Shown: positions 18,386 to 27,909 of the stretch, in pieces | Layout of the letters: every line of letters begins with the position of its first letter | Numbering within the stretch: position 1 is the first letter of the stretch | Assembly: GCA_005882315.1 (NCBI GenBank) | Contig: VBAR01000001.1 | Coordinates: 2,615,736 to 2,679,735, forward strand | Source of the DNA: Bacteroidota bacterium | GTDB lineage: Bacteria > Bacteroidota > Bacteroidia > Chitinophagales > Chitinophagaceae | Length of the DNA: 64,000 bases | Direction: 5' to 3' | Position numbers and translations under genes: made by a program | Notes under the pieces: generated by a model | Told to the model about the DNA's origin: nothing | The model's database searches: none | What the model saw: only the letters and a program-made list of their open reading frames with translations

Positions 18386-20119
18386 TTAATGCAAATCCCT
18401 TGTTACTACATCCCCGGAACCGCCTTGTAAAATATCAAGATCTGCACCAAGGTGTGCCTGCTGCACATGGTTAATATATATTTTTACATAGCCTCTTGCA
18501 GTCATTGGAGGTGGTGGTACCCATGCTGCTCTTCTTTTTTGTAATTCTTCTTCGCTGATGTCAAGATGCAGTTTTCTTTTCTCCACATCCAGTTCAATCA
18601 TATCACCATTTTTCACCAATGCTAATGTACCGCCGATAGCAGATTCGGGAGACACATGAAGAACTACTGTGCCTGCAGCAGTACCACTCATTCTTCCATC
18701 AGATATTCGTATCATATCTCTTACTCCTTTGCGCAATAATTTTTCCGGCAAATCCACATTGCCCACTTCCGGCATTCCGGGATAACCAACAGGCCCTACT
18801 GTTTTTAAAACGATCACACATGTTTCATCAATATCAAGATTGGGGTCATCAATCCGGGCATGATAATCCTCCATCGTTTCAAATACAACTGCACGGCCCC
18901 GGTGTTTCATTAATTTTTTTGATGCCGCCGATGGTTTAATGATGGCGCCGTCCACACATAAATTCCCTTTTAGCACTGCAATACCGGCATTCTGTTGTAA
19001 TGGTTGCTCAACGGAAGCAATTACCTTCCTGTTATAACATACCGGGTTACTATAATTTTCACCAACGGTTTTTCCATTTACTGTAATCACCTCATTATGC
19101 AGATATTTCTTCATCTCATTTATTACTACAGGTAAACCACCAGCGTAATAAAAATCTTCCATTAAAAACTCACCTGATGGTTTCAGATTGACCAGCAAAG
19201 GAATTTTACTACCAATAGTATCAAAATCTTCCAGTTTCAATTCTACGCCAATTCTTCCTGCGATAGCTTGTAAGTGAATCAAAAAGTTAGTGGAACCTCC
19301 AACTGCCGCATTTATAACAATTGAATTTTCGAATGCTTTTCGGGTAAGAATTTTTGATAGTTTCAAATCTTCTTTTACCATTTCTACAATTCTTCTTCCA
19401 CTTAACTGTGCCATTACTTTTTTTCTTGCATCAACTGCTGGTATTGTAGCTGCACCAGGTAATGTTAATCCTAATGCTTCTACCATGCAGGCCATGGTTG
19501 AAGCCGTTCCCATGCTCATACAATGACCCTGGCTTCTGGCGGTTCCTATTTCAGCTTCTAAAATATCTTCTGCTGTATAATTTTCATTCAGCTTTTTTTC
19601 TTTAACCATCCAGTTAAAAGAACCGGAGCCTAAGCATTCTCCTTTAAACCTACCATTGAGCATTGGCCCGCCCGGAACAACAATGGTGGGTAGATCAACA
19701 CTGCATGCACCCATTACGGTACTCGGTGTTGTTTTATCACAACCGGTAAGCAATACCACACCATCTAAAGGATTGGCACGGATGCTTTCTTCAGTATCCA
19801 TACTTGCAAGATTCCTGAACAGCATTGTGGTAGGTTTCATTATTGTTTCACCCAATGAAGTAACAGGAAACTCTAATGGGAAACCACCTGCTTCTATTAC
19901 ACCTCTTTTTACAATTTCTGCAAAATCACGAAGATGTCCGTTGCATGGGGTCAATTCGCTCCAGGTATTACAAATACCAATCACAGGACGGCCACGAAAA
20001 TAATCATCAGGGTATCCCTGGTTACGCAACCATGAACGATGCACAAAACCCATCTTATCATCTTTGCCAAACCAATCGTGGCTCCTTAATTTTTTTTCAT
20101 CTGATGGTAATTTTTTCAT
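18386..20119 (-). CDS. IlvD/EDD pentonate dehydratase (L-arabinonate/D-xylonate type)
   Basis: A 577-residue cytoplasmic iron-sulfur dehydratase of the length usual for sugar-acid members. The three [2Fe-2S] ligands fall at Cys59 (ELTPCNGH), Cys127 (LTGCDKTTPS) and Cys200 (SQGHCMSMG), the same numbering I recall for the Rhizobium L-arabinonate dehydratase. SDGRMSGTAAGTVVLH near residue 480 carries the expected catalytic Ser. The reaction is aldonate to 2-keto-3-deoxy-aldonate. Dihydroxyacid dehydratase (isoleucine/valine synthesis) is less likely, because the partners are FAH and KGSA dehydrogenase genes and no ilv genes are near. It lies 23 bases downstream of the dehydrogenase gene. Confidence 0.88.
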   Translation of the reverse strand: MKKLPSDEKKLRSHDWFGKDDKMGFVHRSWLRNQGYPDDYFRGRPVIGICNTWSELTPCNGHLRDFAEIVKRGVIEAGGFPLEFPVTSLGETIMKPTTMLFRNLASMDTEESIRANPLDGVVLLTGCDKTTPSTVMGACSVDLPTIVVPGGPMLNGRFKGECLGSGSFNWMVKEKKLNENYTAEDILEAEIGTARSQGHCMSMGTASTMACMVEALGLTLPGAATIPAVDARKKVMAQLSGRRIVEMVKEDLKLSKILTRKAFENSIVINAAVGGSTNFLIHLQAIAGRIGVELKLEDFDTIGSKIPLLVNLKPSGEFLMEDFYYAGGLPVVINEMKKYLHNEVITVNGKTVGENYSNPVCYNRKVIASVEQPLQQNAGIAVLKGNLCVDGAIIKPSAASKKLMKHRGRAVVFETMEDYHARIDDPNLDIDETCVIVLKTVGPVGYPGMPEVGNVDLPEKLLRKGVRDMIRISDGRMSGTAAGTVVLHVSPESAIGGTLALVKNGDMIELDVEKRKLHLDISEEELQKRRAAWVPPPPMTARGYVKIYINHVQQAHLGADLDILQGGSGDVVTRDLH

Positions 20120-20142
20120 TTAATACTTTCATTTTGCATAAA

Positions 20143-21732
20143 CTAAATAATGTCTTTATTTGACCTTTCGCCATTAATTAACCGGTAAATACTTAGTGTG
20201 TTTTTATCTTTTAATTCTGGAGGCAATAGAGATTGAGGCATGTTTTGATAACAGACAGGTCTTATAAAACGATAAATGGCCGCTGTGCCTACAGAGGTTG
20301 TTTTACTGTCAGAAGTAGAGGGAAAAGGACCGCCATGTACCATTGCACTGCATACTTCCACACCGGTGGGAAATCCATTAATAACAAGTCTGCCTACTTT
20401 TTGTTCAAGAATATCTATCAGATCTTTGTATTCAATAAGCTCCGCATCTGTACCATGAACGGTTGCGGTAAGATGGCCGGAAAGATTTTTTGCAATATCC
20501 ATCATTTCGTTTTTCGAATTAGTGGTAACCGCAATACTTGCAGGACCAAAAATTTCTTCACTTAATAGCGGACTCTTGCTGAATGTTTCACTGTTTGCAG
20601 ACAACAGTACAGGAGTTGCAAAATTTTCACCATTGTTCGTGGTACTATTGCCGGCTGCTAACTGCTCCACACCGGAAATACCAAGGTGCTCGCTAACTCC
20701 TTGTTTATATGAATTGAAAATTGGCGGGCCCAGCATTACTCCTCCGGTTGTTTTTTCGAACTCCTGCTTTAATGTGGATCTAAAATCATTGCCATCATTC
20801 TTTGGATAAAAAAGTATTCCCGGATTTGTACAAAATTGACCTACGCCTAATGTTACCGATCCGGAATAAGCTGCAGCAATGGCTGCACCTCTTTCTTTCA
20901 TGGCTTGTGGTAAAATAAAAACAGGATTACTGCTTCCCATTTCTGCATAAACAGGTATGGGCACCGGTCTGCTTACAGCAGCATCATATAATGCTTTACC
21001 ACCTTTATATGAGCCGGTAAATCCAACTGCTTTTACCTGCGGATGTTTTACCAGTTGCATTCCTGTTTTGGTACCATCACCAAACAATACTGAAAAAACA
21101 CCGTCGGGCATACCGGTTTTGCGGGCTGCCGTTTGTATCGCTTTACCCACCATCGCAGATGTGGCCGGATGTGAGCTATGTGCTTTTACAATTACCGGGC
21201 ACCCAGCAGCAAGTGCAGAAGCCGTATCACCACCGGCAACTGAAAATGCCAATGGAAAATTGCTGGCGCCAAAAACTACTACCGGGCCAAGGGCTATAAA
21301 CATAAACCGCAGATCAGGCTTTGGTACGGGTGCTCGGCCGGGTATAGCCGTTTCGATCCTTGCATCTACCCAGGAACCTTCTTTTACCAATGCAGCAAAC
21401 ATTTTTAACTGGTTAACTGTTCTGCCTCTTTCACCTTCAATTCTCGATTTTGGTAAACCTGTTTCGCTGCAGCAAATAGTAACCAGCTCATCACCGGTAT
21501 TCATAATTTCTTCAGCAATTGTTTCTAAGAACAATGCCTTTTCGGCACCGCTTTTTTTATAGTAATGCTGAAAAGCCTGTGCTGCTTTTTCAGCTGCCAG
21601 GTTAACTTCTTCGAGAGTTGCTTTATGAAATTGGTATTCGTTATTACTTTGTTTTATGGGGTTATAAGAATAAAAGGTTTCATCTCCGTCACCAGAATTA
21701 TCAAAACCGATAATTTGCTGTTCTTGTTTCAT
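20143..21732 (-). CDS. 2-oxoglutarate semialdehyde (2,5-dioxovalerate) dehydrogenase
   Basis: A 529-residue cytoplasmic aldehyde dehydrogenase. The catalytic residues are Asn158 (GASNFPLAF), Glu264 (AEMGSSNPV) and Cys301 (GQFCTNPG). The AEMGSSNP and GQFCTNPG variants, together with the long length, are characteristic of NADP-dependent 2,5-dioxovalerate dehydrogenases rather than general ALDHs. The product is 2-oxoglutarate, so pentoses enter the TCA cycle directly. It heads the gene group ALDH-IlvD-esterase-FAH-DUF1080 and lies 283 bases after susD with a terminator hairpin in between. The assignment is strong from sequence and context together. Confidence 0.9.
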   Translation of the reverse strand: MKQEQQIIGFDNSGDGDETFYSYNPIKQSNNEYQFHKATLEEVNLAAEKAAQAFQHYYKKSGAEKALFLETIAEEIMNTGDELVTICCSETGLPKSRIEGERGRTVNQLKMFAALVKEGSWVDARIETAIPGRAPVPKPDLRFMFIALGPVVVFGASNFPLAFSVAGGDTASALAAGCPVIVKAHSSHPATSAMVGKAIQTAARKTGMPDGVFSVLFGDGTKTGMQLVKHPQVKAVGFTGSYKGGKALYDAAVSRPVPIPVYAEMGSSNPVFILPQAMKERGAAIAAAYSGSVTLGVGQFCTNPGILFYPKNDGNDFRSTLKQEFEKTTGGVMLGPPIFNSYKQGVSEHLGISGVEQLAAGNSTTNNGENFATPVLLSANSETFSKSPLLSEEIFGPASIAVTTNSKNEMMDIAKNLSGHLTATVHGTDAELIEYKDLIDILEQKVGRLVINGFPTGVEVCSAMVHGGPFPSTSDSKTTSVGTAAIYRFIRPVCYQNMPQSLLPPELKDKNTLSIYRLINGERSNKDII

Positions 21733-21777
21733 GTATTTTCTTTCTTATTATTAGATGGAAATATTTATTATACCAGT

Positions 21778-21811
21778 TTAAAAAAGACCTGATGTAGATA
21801 CAAAAGGTCTT
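21778..21811 (-). terminator. Terminator/attenuator between susD and the catabolic genes
   Basis: AAGACCT (21784-21790) and AGGTCTT (21805-21811) form a 7-bp stem with a 14-base loop; on the minus strand a T run follows. It lies about 205 bases after susD and 45 bases before the dehydrogenase start. It would limit read-through from susCD into the enzyme genes. No consensus promoter was seen in the rest of this 283-base gap. Confidence 0.65.
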
Positions 21812-22015
21812 ATTGCTTATGAAAAACTGCTGCTTGCTTTTTAAATGTTATGTCATACAATTGTCTGTACTTAGTTCATCTGCTTCATGTAGTTCAATAG
21901 TTGCTCTCCATTATTTTTATGAACCTGTATCGAATAAGCCTTGCAACTAATTGAAACTTTTAATTTTTTTAAAATATGTTATACTATGTGCAGTGCTGCA
22001 TTAGTAAAACCTTAA

Positions 22016-23611
22016 TTAAGGGATATCCCAAAATACTCTTGATGATAATTTATCTCCACCAATAGCTGCAGCTGCCGTGTTATAGTTCGCTGTATTTGCA
22101 GATGCTTCAAGATTAGGATAAGATAGCCTCCTTATAAAACCAACACTGCCAAGATCCCCGGCTACAGGATTAGGAGTTAAAGCAGGTAACCCGCTTCTTC
22201 TAAAGTTCGCAAATGCTTCTGTCCCGTTCCTGATATTAACGATCCAGTATTGAGTATTGATCAGCTTAAGTGCATCGATAGATGTATATGCCACTCCGGG
22301 GTTAGCTAAATATGCAGTAACTTCTGCAGCAGTGATAGGAGTGGTGCCAGTGTATAGAGAATAGGCTGCCATGTCTGCAGCAATCGCATTGTCGTAATAT
22401 ATCTTGGCCTGCGCATCAAGACCGGGAATCCAACCTCTCTTAGCTGCATCTGCCAGCAATAGAGATGTTTGTGCATAAGTTACCCAAAACTCCGGAACTC
22501 CAGGTGCGGCAATTATATTTACGTTAAACTGTGAATAATTAAGTCCTGATCCCCTCCCGCCTCTGTAAGGGCTGCCCAGAGCTAAAATCTGGTCACTGGT
22601 AACTCCAATAGGTACCCCATATTGATTAGCTAAAACAACATCGGGAGTAAGATTGTTTGCAATAGCACCCGGATCTGCATATTGTGCTATCATGAACTTG
22701 CCACGCGGATCGGAGGTTGATTTTAATTGATTAACAAAAGGCTCTGCAGCATAGTTGAAGTGAGAGAAGTTTCGCAATGCCGCATTATCCCCATGGTTAA
22801 ATGTTGTTCCATCATTTTTAACAAACGCATTATCCGCGTTTGAAGTCATCACTCCACCAGCAAATGCTTCTGCTACAATGCTCGCAGCTTTTGTAGGATT
22901 AAGTCTAGTGTACCGCATTCCCAAACGTAACAATAATGAATTACCTAGTTTTTTCCATTTAGTCACCTGGTCTGTAGCATTAGTAGTCTTGGTTGATGGC
23001 TGGGCATTTGCACCATAAAAAAGATCAGCAGAAATAAATTCACCAGTAGTACTCAATGCAGCTATTGATTCTTTGAGCTCTTTATATAAATCGTCATAAA
23101 TGACTGCATCATCATCATATTTTGGATAAAATATTACATCTGAAACAGCCTTTCCAGCATCGGAGTAAGGAACATCTCCGTAGTCATCAACCAAACCCAT
23201 AAATACCTGTGCTTTCCAGATCCGTATCATGCTCTTTAAATTAACACGGGTTGTACTAGGCCCCAAAATATTCAATGCCTGAATAAGGTTTTTCACCGGT
23301 GGTGAATTACCATTATTTCCACCAGCATAAGATTGATCCCACTTAGGATTACTATTTCCGTCAATATCGATACCGAAACTAAAACCCTGATTTGCTCCTG
23401 TATTGTAAGGGACCACGAATTGCTGAACAATGATATGTTCCGCATTCCATGTGCCGATATGGGATCGTTGAGCTCCTGCAAGCAGAAGAGCAGGATCAAT
23501 TGCCGTTACAGCATATGGATTGGTGTTTATTTTTTCAAAATCCTTATCACATGCTGTAAGAAAACAGCCGCTGCAAATAATAAGGATGAGTCGTTTAAAT
23601 ATTTTTATCAT
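22016..23611 (-). CDS. SusD/RagB-family outer-membrane lipoprotein (SusD-like_2 type)
   Basis: The ATG at 23611 is chosen: it follows the susC stop by 4 bases and opens a lipoprotein signal (MIKIFKRLILI, lipobox FLTAC). An upstream ATG at 23629 would overlap susC. The mature 530-residue protein begins FEKINTNPYAV, the pattern of the SusD-like_2 group, with the TPR-like helical motifs (RIWKAQVFMGLVDDYGDVPYSDA, shortened here in description to its AQVFMGLVDDYGDVPY core) and a C-terminal AFANFRRSGLP segment. It forms the lid that binds glycans over the SusC pore. Arabinan or arabinoxylan fragments are the likely ligand, inferred from the downstream enzymes. Confidence 0.92.
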   Translation of the reverse strand: MIKIFKRLILIICSGCFLTACDKDFEKINTNPYAVTAIDPALLLAGAQRSHIGTWNAEHIIVQQFVVPYNTGANQGFSFGIDIDGNSNPKWDQSYAGGNNGNSPPVKNLIQALNILGPSTTRVNLKSMIRIWKAQVFMGLVDDYGDVPYSDAGKAVSDVIFYPKYDDDAVIYDDLYKELKESIAALSTTGEFISADLFYGANAQPSTKTTNATDQVTKWKKLGNSLLLRLGMRYTRLNPTKAASIVAEAFAGGVMTSNADNAFVKNDGTTFNHGDNAALRNFSHFNYAAEPFVNQLKSTSDPRGKFMIAQYADPGAIANNLTPDVVLANQYGVPIGVTSDQILALGSPYRGGRGSGLNYSQFNVNIIAAPGVPEFWVTYAQTSLLLADAAKRGWIPGLDAQAKIYYDNAIAADMAAYSLYTGTTPITAAEVTAYLANPGVAYTSIDALKLINTQYWIVNIRNGTEAFANFRRSGLPALTPNPVAGDLGSVGFIRRLSYPNLEASANTANYNTAAAAIGGDKLSSRVFWDIP

Positions 23612-23615
23612 ATCG

Positions 23616-26600
23616 TTAGAATTTAACATTTAAAGTAAGATTGTAATTACGTGTAGTAGGTAATGACGAATTCTCATAGCCAGACCTGATATCGCCTGAT
23701 GATTGGATAGCTTCAGGATCAAGACCCGGTAAATCCTTGTATAGAATTGCTGCATTACGACAAGAGGCTGACAAGGATAAGCCTTTGACAAATTTTAGTA
23801 CAGCTACCTTTTTTATAAGTTCTGAAAAATTATACGCTAAAGAAATGTTTCTAAGTTTTACGAAATCAGACTTGAATGTAAAAGGATCGCCTATCTGGTC
23901 GTTTCTGTAGCCTGTCCATAAATTCTGCAAACCATTACCTGCAGTAGTGACCACAACGGTGTTGGCCAAGCCAGTATTTACATTAACTCCGGGGAATATA
24001 TAACCACCTTCACGACCAGTCAACGACAATTGACTATGTCCTTGTCTTGTCATATTCAAAAGTGTAGAAGATAATACGGTACCTCCAAATTTATAGTCAA
24101 TGTGTATTCCAAGACTCAGATTTTTATAGGTTAGAGTATTATTCCATCCACCGGTGAACTTAGGGATAGAACTTCCTAAAGGGTTAAAGCCGCCAGTAAT
24201 ACCCGGCGGATTTGTATTTGATGCTAGCGGGAAACCATTATTACCTACGAGAATTTCGCCTTTGGTATTTTTCCTGTAAGTTCTTGTGTACAATTGGTTC
24301 ATTCCTAAACCTTCTGTGTACCTTATTTCGCCGAGGAACTCATTACCTGTGCCGTTAAAATAAAGCAACAGTATGGTTCCGCTTGGGTTGCCCACATCCA
24401 GGACTTTCGTTTCAAGATAGGCGTTGTTCCAGGAAGTTGTCCAACTAAAATCTTTTGTTTGTACAGCTTTGAATTCAATCAGCGTTTCCAAACCACTATT
24501 CTTTAATGAGGCCTCGTTTTGTTTTGAAGTGGCATATCCGGATGCAGTGGAAAGATTGACATCTATTATTTGATCCGTGGTTACTTTATCAAATACAGCG
24601 ATATCCAGCAACAACCTGTTTTTAAACAATCTCGTTTCTAGACCTATTTCTTTTTCCGTCACGGTAAATGGCTGTAACGATGGATTAGGGGCACCTGTGC
24701 CATTAACGCTTGCTAAAGTCTGGCTATTAAATAAATTTGCCCCAAGCCCATAAGTCAGAACACCATCATAGGGGTTCACTAAAGCAACACTACCTACCTG
24801 CGCCCATGAAGCTCTTAATTTTCCATAAGAAAGCCAGCTCATATTCTTTAATAGCTCTGAGAAAACAAAACTAGCCGATACGGATGGATAAAATTTATTG
24901 TTATTGGCAGGGTCAAGTATGGAAAACCAATCTTTTCTTCCTGTAGCATTGATGAATAAAAAACCATTGTATCCTATTTCAGCCGAACCATAAAGTGAAT
25001 TGACACGTTGTTGGCTATAGTTAAAACCATCACCTGCACCCTTGACTGTACCATTCCTATAAGAATAAAGATCAGGAACAGTAAAATTAGTGGCAGACTG
25101 ACTCATGTTCTTGAACTCCGATCTCAAAGTATTTCCACCGAAACTGAAGTCAGCAGAGAATTTTCCAAACTTATTGCTGCTACCGATAAGAAAATCAGCA
25201 TTTATATCGGTAGTAGTAGTATTGCTTACATTATAATTACCCCTGTATGTTAAAGTGGGAGTAGTAGTGGCAACTACCGTGTTGGAGCCTGTACCGTTCA
25301 GGGCATACGACTCAGAGAAGTTAGTGCCACGATCGTAGTTAAACCTGCCTTGTGCAAAGAGCCAGTTTGTAATATCATAACGTAATGTAGCCGTTCCGAG
25401 AAGACGATTTCTGTCCTCCTTAAATTTTTGGCCGTATTGCAATGGAAAGAATGGGTTATTAACTGTACCCTGGAATCCGCTGGTTCTCCATTCAGCCCCT
25501 GTAGCAGGATCCTTTGCATGTTCCCTATAAGCATCAATCGGAGTAGAAATAGGCATCCTGTTAAAGAAATTTACAGCGCCATCACCCTGTGTCCCAATTT
25601 GCGGGGGGTTAATATAATCCTCATCTGCATAGTTGACGTTTAATTGCAATTTGAGGTTTTTAACTACTGTGTGTTGTATTCCCACGTTGAAGATTCTTCT
25701 TTTATATTCATTGCTTGGTACAATTCCATCAGCATTCGTGGTTGAGATAGACGCCCTGAAACTTCCGTTCGCATTACCACCCGACAATCCAAGTGTATTA
25801 GTAAGATTTGTTCCTGTTTGCAAAAAGTCAAAAAGTTGGTAAGGATAAGCAGAGTAGGGTCTCATAACCCCATCAAAATTAATAGTAGGTTGACCATCTA
25901 GTTTCGCACCCCATCCAAACTGACCATTGCCTTGAATCTGCGCGGCGGTTGTAAACTTGACTCCGCCTTGCCCCTGACCATATTCAGTCTGGACGATCTC
26001 ATCCATAAAATTCAAAGCTTGTGAAGTAGTATAGCTGGAAGTAAAATCAACTCCGATACCTTGGTTTTTTTGACCGGACTTAGTGGTAATGATTATCGCA
26101 CCACGAGCAGCTCTTGAACCGTAAAGCGCAGCGGCAGCAGCCCCTTTCAAGACAGTCATGCTTTCAATATCATCCGGGTTAATGTTGGCAAAATTATCAC
26201 CACGGTCACGTGATGGATTATTTCCCTCATTACCCCTCGCACCCTGATCCATTGGGAGGCCATTGATGACTAAGAGAGGAGAATTATCAGCTCCGGCAAA
26301 ACCAACTTGTCCACGTATGCGTATCTGATTACTGGAGCCGGCGCCGGCAGCCGGAGGTGTTATATTCAGACCCGCTACTCTTCCTTCCAGGGATTCACCA
26401 ATGTTAGAAGTTCTGTTCTTAATTAATTCATCTGTATGGACAGATGTTGTAGCATAGCCCAGTTTCCTTGTGTTCCGACTGATGCCTAAAGCAGTAACAA
26501 CTACTTCGCCCAGGTTTTGTACATCGGATATCAAAGTGACATCGATAGAGCTTCGGCTATTTACCGATATTTCCTGGCTAGTATACCCAACGAAGCTAAA

Positions 26601-26840
26601 TAATAAAATTGCATTGGATGTAGCAGCAATTGAATAGTTTCCGGAAGCATCAGTTGTAGTGCCTGCAGAACCACCTTTTACCGATACAGTGACAGCAGAA
26701 AGCTTTTTTCCATTTTCATCGCTGACAGTTCCCTTTACTGTTTGAGCATATACGCCAACAGTAATAAGAAAGAAAGATGAAATCAGAAAACATAAACGGG
26801 AATAACCTGGCGAAAATGCCAGCAGCATTTTTTTCTTCAT
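23616..26840 (-). CDS. SusC/RagA TonB-dependent outer-membrane transporter
   Basis: A 1074-residue protein in the order expected for SusC: signal peptide (ending GVYAQ), a carboxypeptidase-regulatory-like domain at about 33-110 (VKGTVSDENGKKLSAV), the plug at about 115-240 (NIGESLEGRVAGL; VLKGAAAAALYGSRAARG) and a 22-strand barrel ending in NLTLNVKF. It pumps glycan fragments bound by SusD into the periplasm using TonB energy. It is the only SusC in the window, so it probably serves all three gene blocks. It is divergent from an AraC-family gene with a 177-base shared control region. No FecI/FecR pair or hybrid two-component regulator is present beside it. Confidence 0.95.
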   Translation of the reverse strand: MKKKMLLAFSPGYSRLCFLISSFFLITVGVYAQTVKGTVSDENGKKLSAVTVSVKGGSAGTTTDASGNYSIAATSNAILLFSFVGYTSQEISVNSRSSIDVTLISDVQNLGEVVVTALGISRNTRKLGYATTSVHTDELIKNRTSNIGESLEGRVAGLNITPPAAGAGSSNQIRIRGQVGFAGADNSPLLVINGLPMDQGARGNEGNNPSRDRGDNFANINPDDIESMTVLKGAAAAALYGSRAARGAIIITTKSGQKNQGIGVDFTSSYTTSQALNFMDEIVQTEYGQGQGGVKFTTAAQIQGNGQFGWGAKLDGQPTINFDGVMRPYSAYPYQLFDFLQTGTNLTNTLGLSGGNANGSFRASISTTNADGIVPSNEYKRRIFNVGIQHTVVKNLKLQLNVNYADEDYINPPQIGTQGDGAVNFFNRMPISTPIDAYREHAKDPATGAEWRTSGFQGTVNNPFFPLQYGQKFKEDRNRLLGTATLRYDITNWLFAQGRFNYDRGTNFSESYALNGTGSNTVVATTTPTLTYRGNYNVSNTTTTDINADFLIGSSNKFGKFSADFSFGGNTLRSEFKNMSQSATNFTVPDLYSYRNGTVKGAGDGFNYSQQRVNSLYGSAEIGYNGFLFINATGRKDWFSILDPANNNKFYPSVSASFVFSELLKNMSWLSYGKLRASWAQVGSVALVNPYDGVLTYGLGANLFNSQTLASVNGTGAPNPSLQPFTVTEKEIGLETRLFKNRLLLDIAVFDKVTTDQIIDVNLSTASGYATSKQNEASLKNSGLETLIEFKAVQTKDFSWTTSWNNAYLETKVLDVGNPSGTILLLYFNGTGNEFLGEIRYTEGLGMNQLYTRTYRKNTKGEILVGNNGFPLASNTNPPGITGGFNPLGSSIPKFTGGWNNTLTYKNLSLGIHIDYKFGGTVLSSTLLNMTRQGHSQLSLTGREGGYIFPGVNVNTGLANTVVVTTAGNGLQNLWTGYRNDQIGDPFTFKSDFVKLRNISLAYNFSELIKKVAVLKFVKGLSLSASCRNAAILYKDLPGLDPEAIQSSGDIRSGYENSSLPTTRNYNLTLNVKF

Positions 26841-27017
26841 AATAGCAAGTTGTTTTGTAAATAAAGAGGCCTTACCAATACAATATTATTAAATTATTAC
26901 TCAAAGAAACTTCCAATAAAACACATTGTTGGATTTTGTACAAAAGGATAACTGAATTCACAGATATTTACTTTTTTTAAAATTACTTGCATAATTTAAT
27001 CTGCAAATGATTGCTTG
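26841..27017. promoter_or_regulatory. Divergent control region between susC and the AraC-type regulator
   Basis: This AT-rich 177-base spacer must contain both promoters. TTTTGTACAAAA (26934-26945) is a perfect 12-bp palindrome near its centre and contains TTTG on each strand, which would suit two back-to-back -33 elements. I found no good TAnnTTTG at the right spacing on either strand, so the promoters may be activator-dependent. Binding by the adjacent AraC protein is inference. Confidence 0.45.
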
Positions 27018-27899
27018 ATGGGCCAATTTCTATTACGACATGAGAATTCTCCTGAGTTATTTCAATTTGGGCAAATAAATGAATTTGCCTTTATAAAGAA
27101 TAGTTCGATAAGGTTGAATTCATTTAATAATACCTGCTCCGAGTATCTGCGTTTTTATTTTATACTTGATGGAAAATTTGATTGGGTTATCAATAATGAA
27201 AATCACACCTTATATCCTACTGACCTTGCAATTATTCTACCGGGGCAGGAGCTATATGCTGAGAAAGGTTATCTTGAAATCGGCTCTATTTACTGGTTGA
27301 ATCTGCATTTAAATATACAGAACTCCGAAACTAAAAATTCTCTTGGCAAATGGAGTAATATTTCCTCGCCAGAACTTATTTCTATCAAAAAAATATTGTT
27401 TCTGAACAATATGCCTGTTGTTTCAAAATTGCAAGATGCAGGATCAGTTTTTCTTCTGTTACGCAATGAATTGTTCAACCAGGAAATTGGATATGTAACA
27501 CGGGTAAATCATTTGCTTGACGAATTATTAATCCTGGTTACCAGAAAGCTTTCCCAACAAAATATTTCTCAGCGAGACTTCCCTCAAACATTTTTGAAAT
27601 TGGAAGAAGCTTTGCGTAAAGACCTGTCCCACCACTGGACTGTGGAAGAAATGGCAGCATTTGTGGGATTGGGTACTACTGCATTCGGCGATAAAGTAAA
27701 AAGTTTTTCCGGGTTTTCGCCAATGAGTTATCTGATTAACATCAGGATTTCAGAAGCGATTAAATTATTAAAAAAACCAGAAGCGAATGTGACAAATATT
27801 GCACTTGAAACAGGATTTTATTCGTCACAACATTTTGCCACAACATTTAAAAAGCTGACAGGCTACACACCGAGTCAGTTCAGGAGAAATAATATCTAA
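27018..27899 (+). CDS. AraC-family transcriptional regulator
   Basis: A 293-residue regulator; the ATG at 27018 is used, although a TTG precedes it. The N-terminal half (about residues 1-150) is a cupin-like sugar-sensing domain with FILDGKFDWVINNENH and LYPTDLAIILPG. The C-terminal 100 residues hold two helix-turn-helix motifs: WTVEEMAAFVGLGTTAF and VTNIALETGFYSSQHFATTF, followed by TGYTPSQFRR. It is divergent from susC and first in block B, so it most likely activates both blocks in response to a sugar or sugar acid. The FGGY kinase starts 10 bases after its stop, so regulator and kinase are co-transcribed. Confidence 0.92.
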   Translation: MGQFLLRHENSPELFQFGQINEFAFIKNSSIRLNSFNNTCSEYLRFYFILDGKFDWVINNENHTLYPTDLAIILPGQELYAEKGYLEIGSIYWLNLHLNIQNSETKNSLGKWSNISSPELISIKKILFLNNMPVVSKLQDAGSVFLLLRNELFNQEIGYVTRVNHLLDELLILVTRKLSQQNISQRDFPQTFLKLEEALRKDLSHHWTVEEMAAFVGLGTTAFGDKVKSFSGFSPMSYLINIRISEAIKLLKKPEANVTNIALETGFYSSQHFATTFKKLTGYTPSQFRRNNI

Positions 27900-27909
27900 A
27901 ACCATTTTT

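Noticed and set aside
18386-20119. IlvD as dihydroxyacid dehydratase of branched-chain amino-acid synthesis
   Set aside because: The neighbours are sugar-acid enzymes, no ilv or leu genes are near, and the cysteine spacing matches pentonate dehydratases.
20957-21562. 201-codon open frame on the plus strand inside the dehydrogenase gene
   Set aside because: It is antisense to a gene with intact ALDH catalytic motifs, has no recognisable domain, and lies wholly inside that gene.
21989-22000. TGCAG-TG-CTGCA inverted repeat just after susD as a terminator
   Set aside because: The stem is short and no T run follows directly; the hairpin at 21784-21811 is a better candidate.
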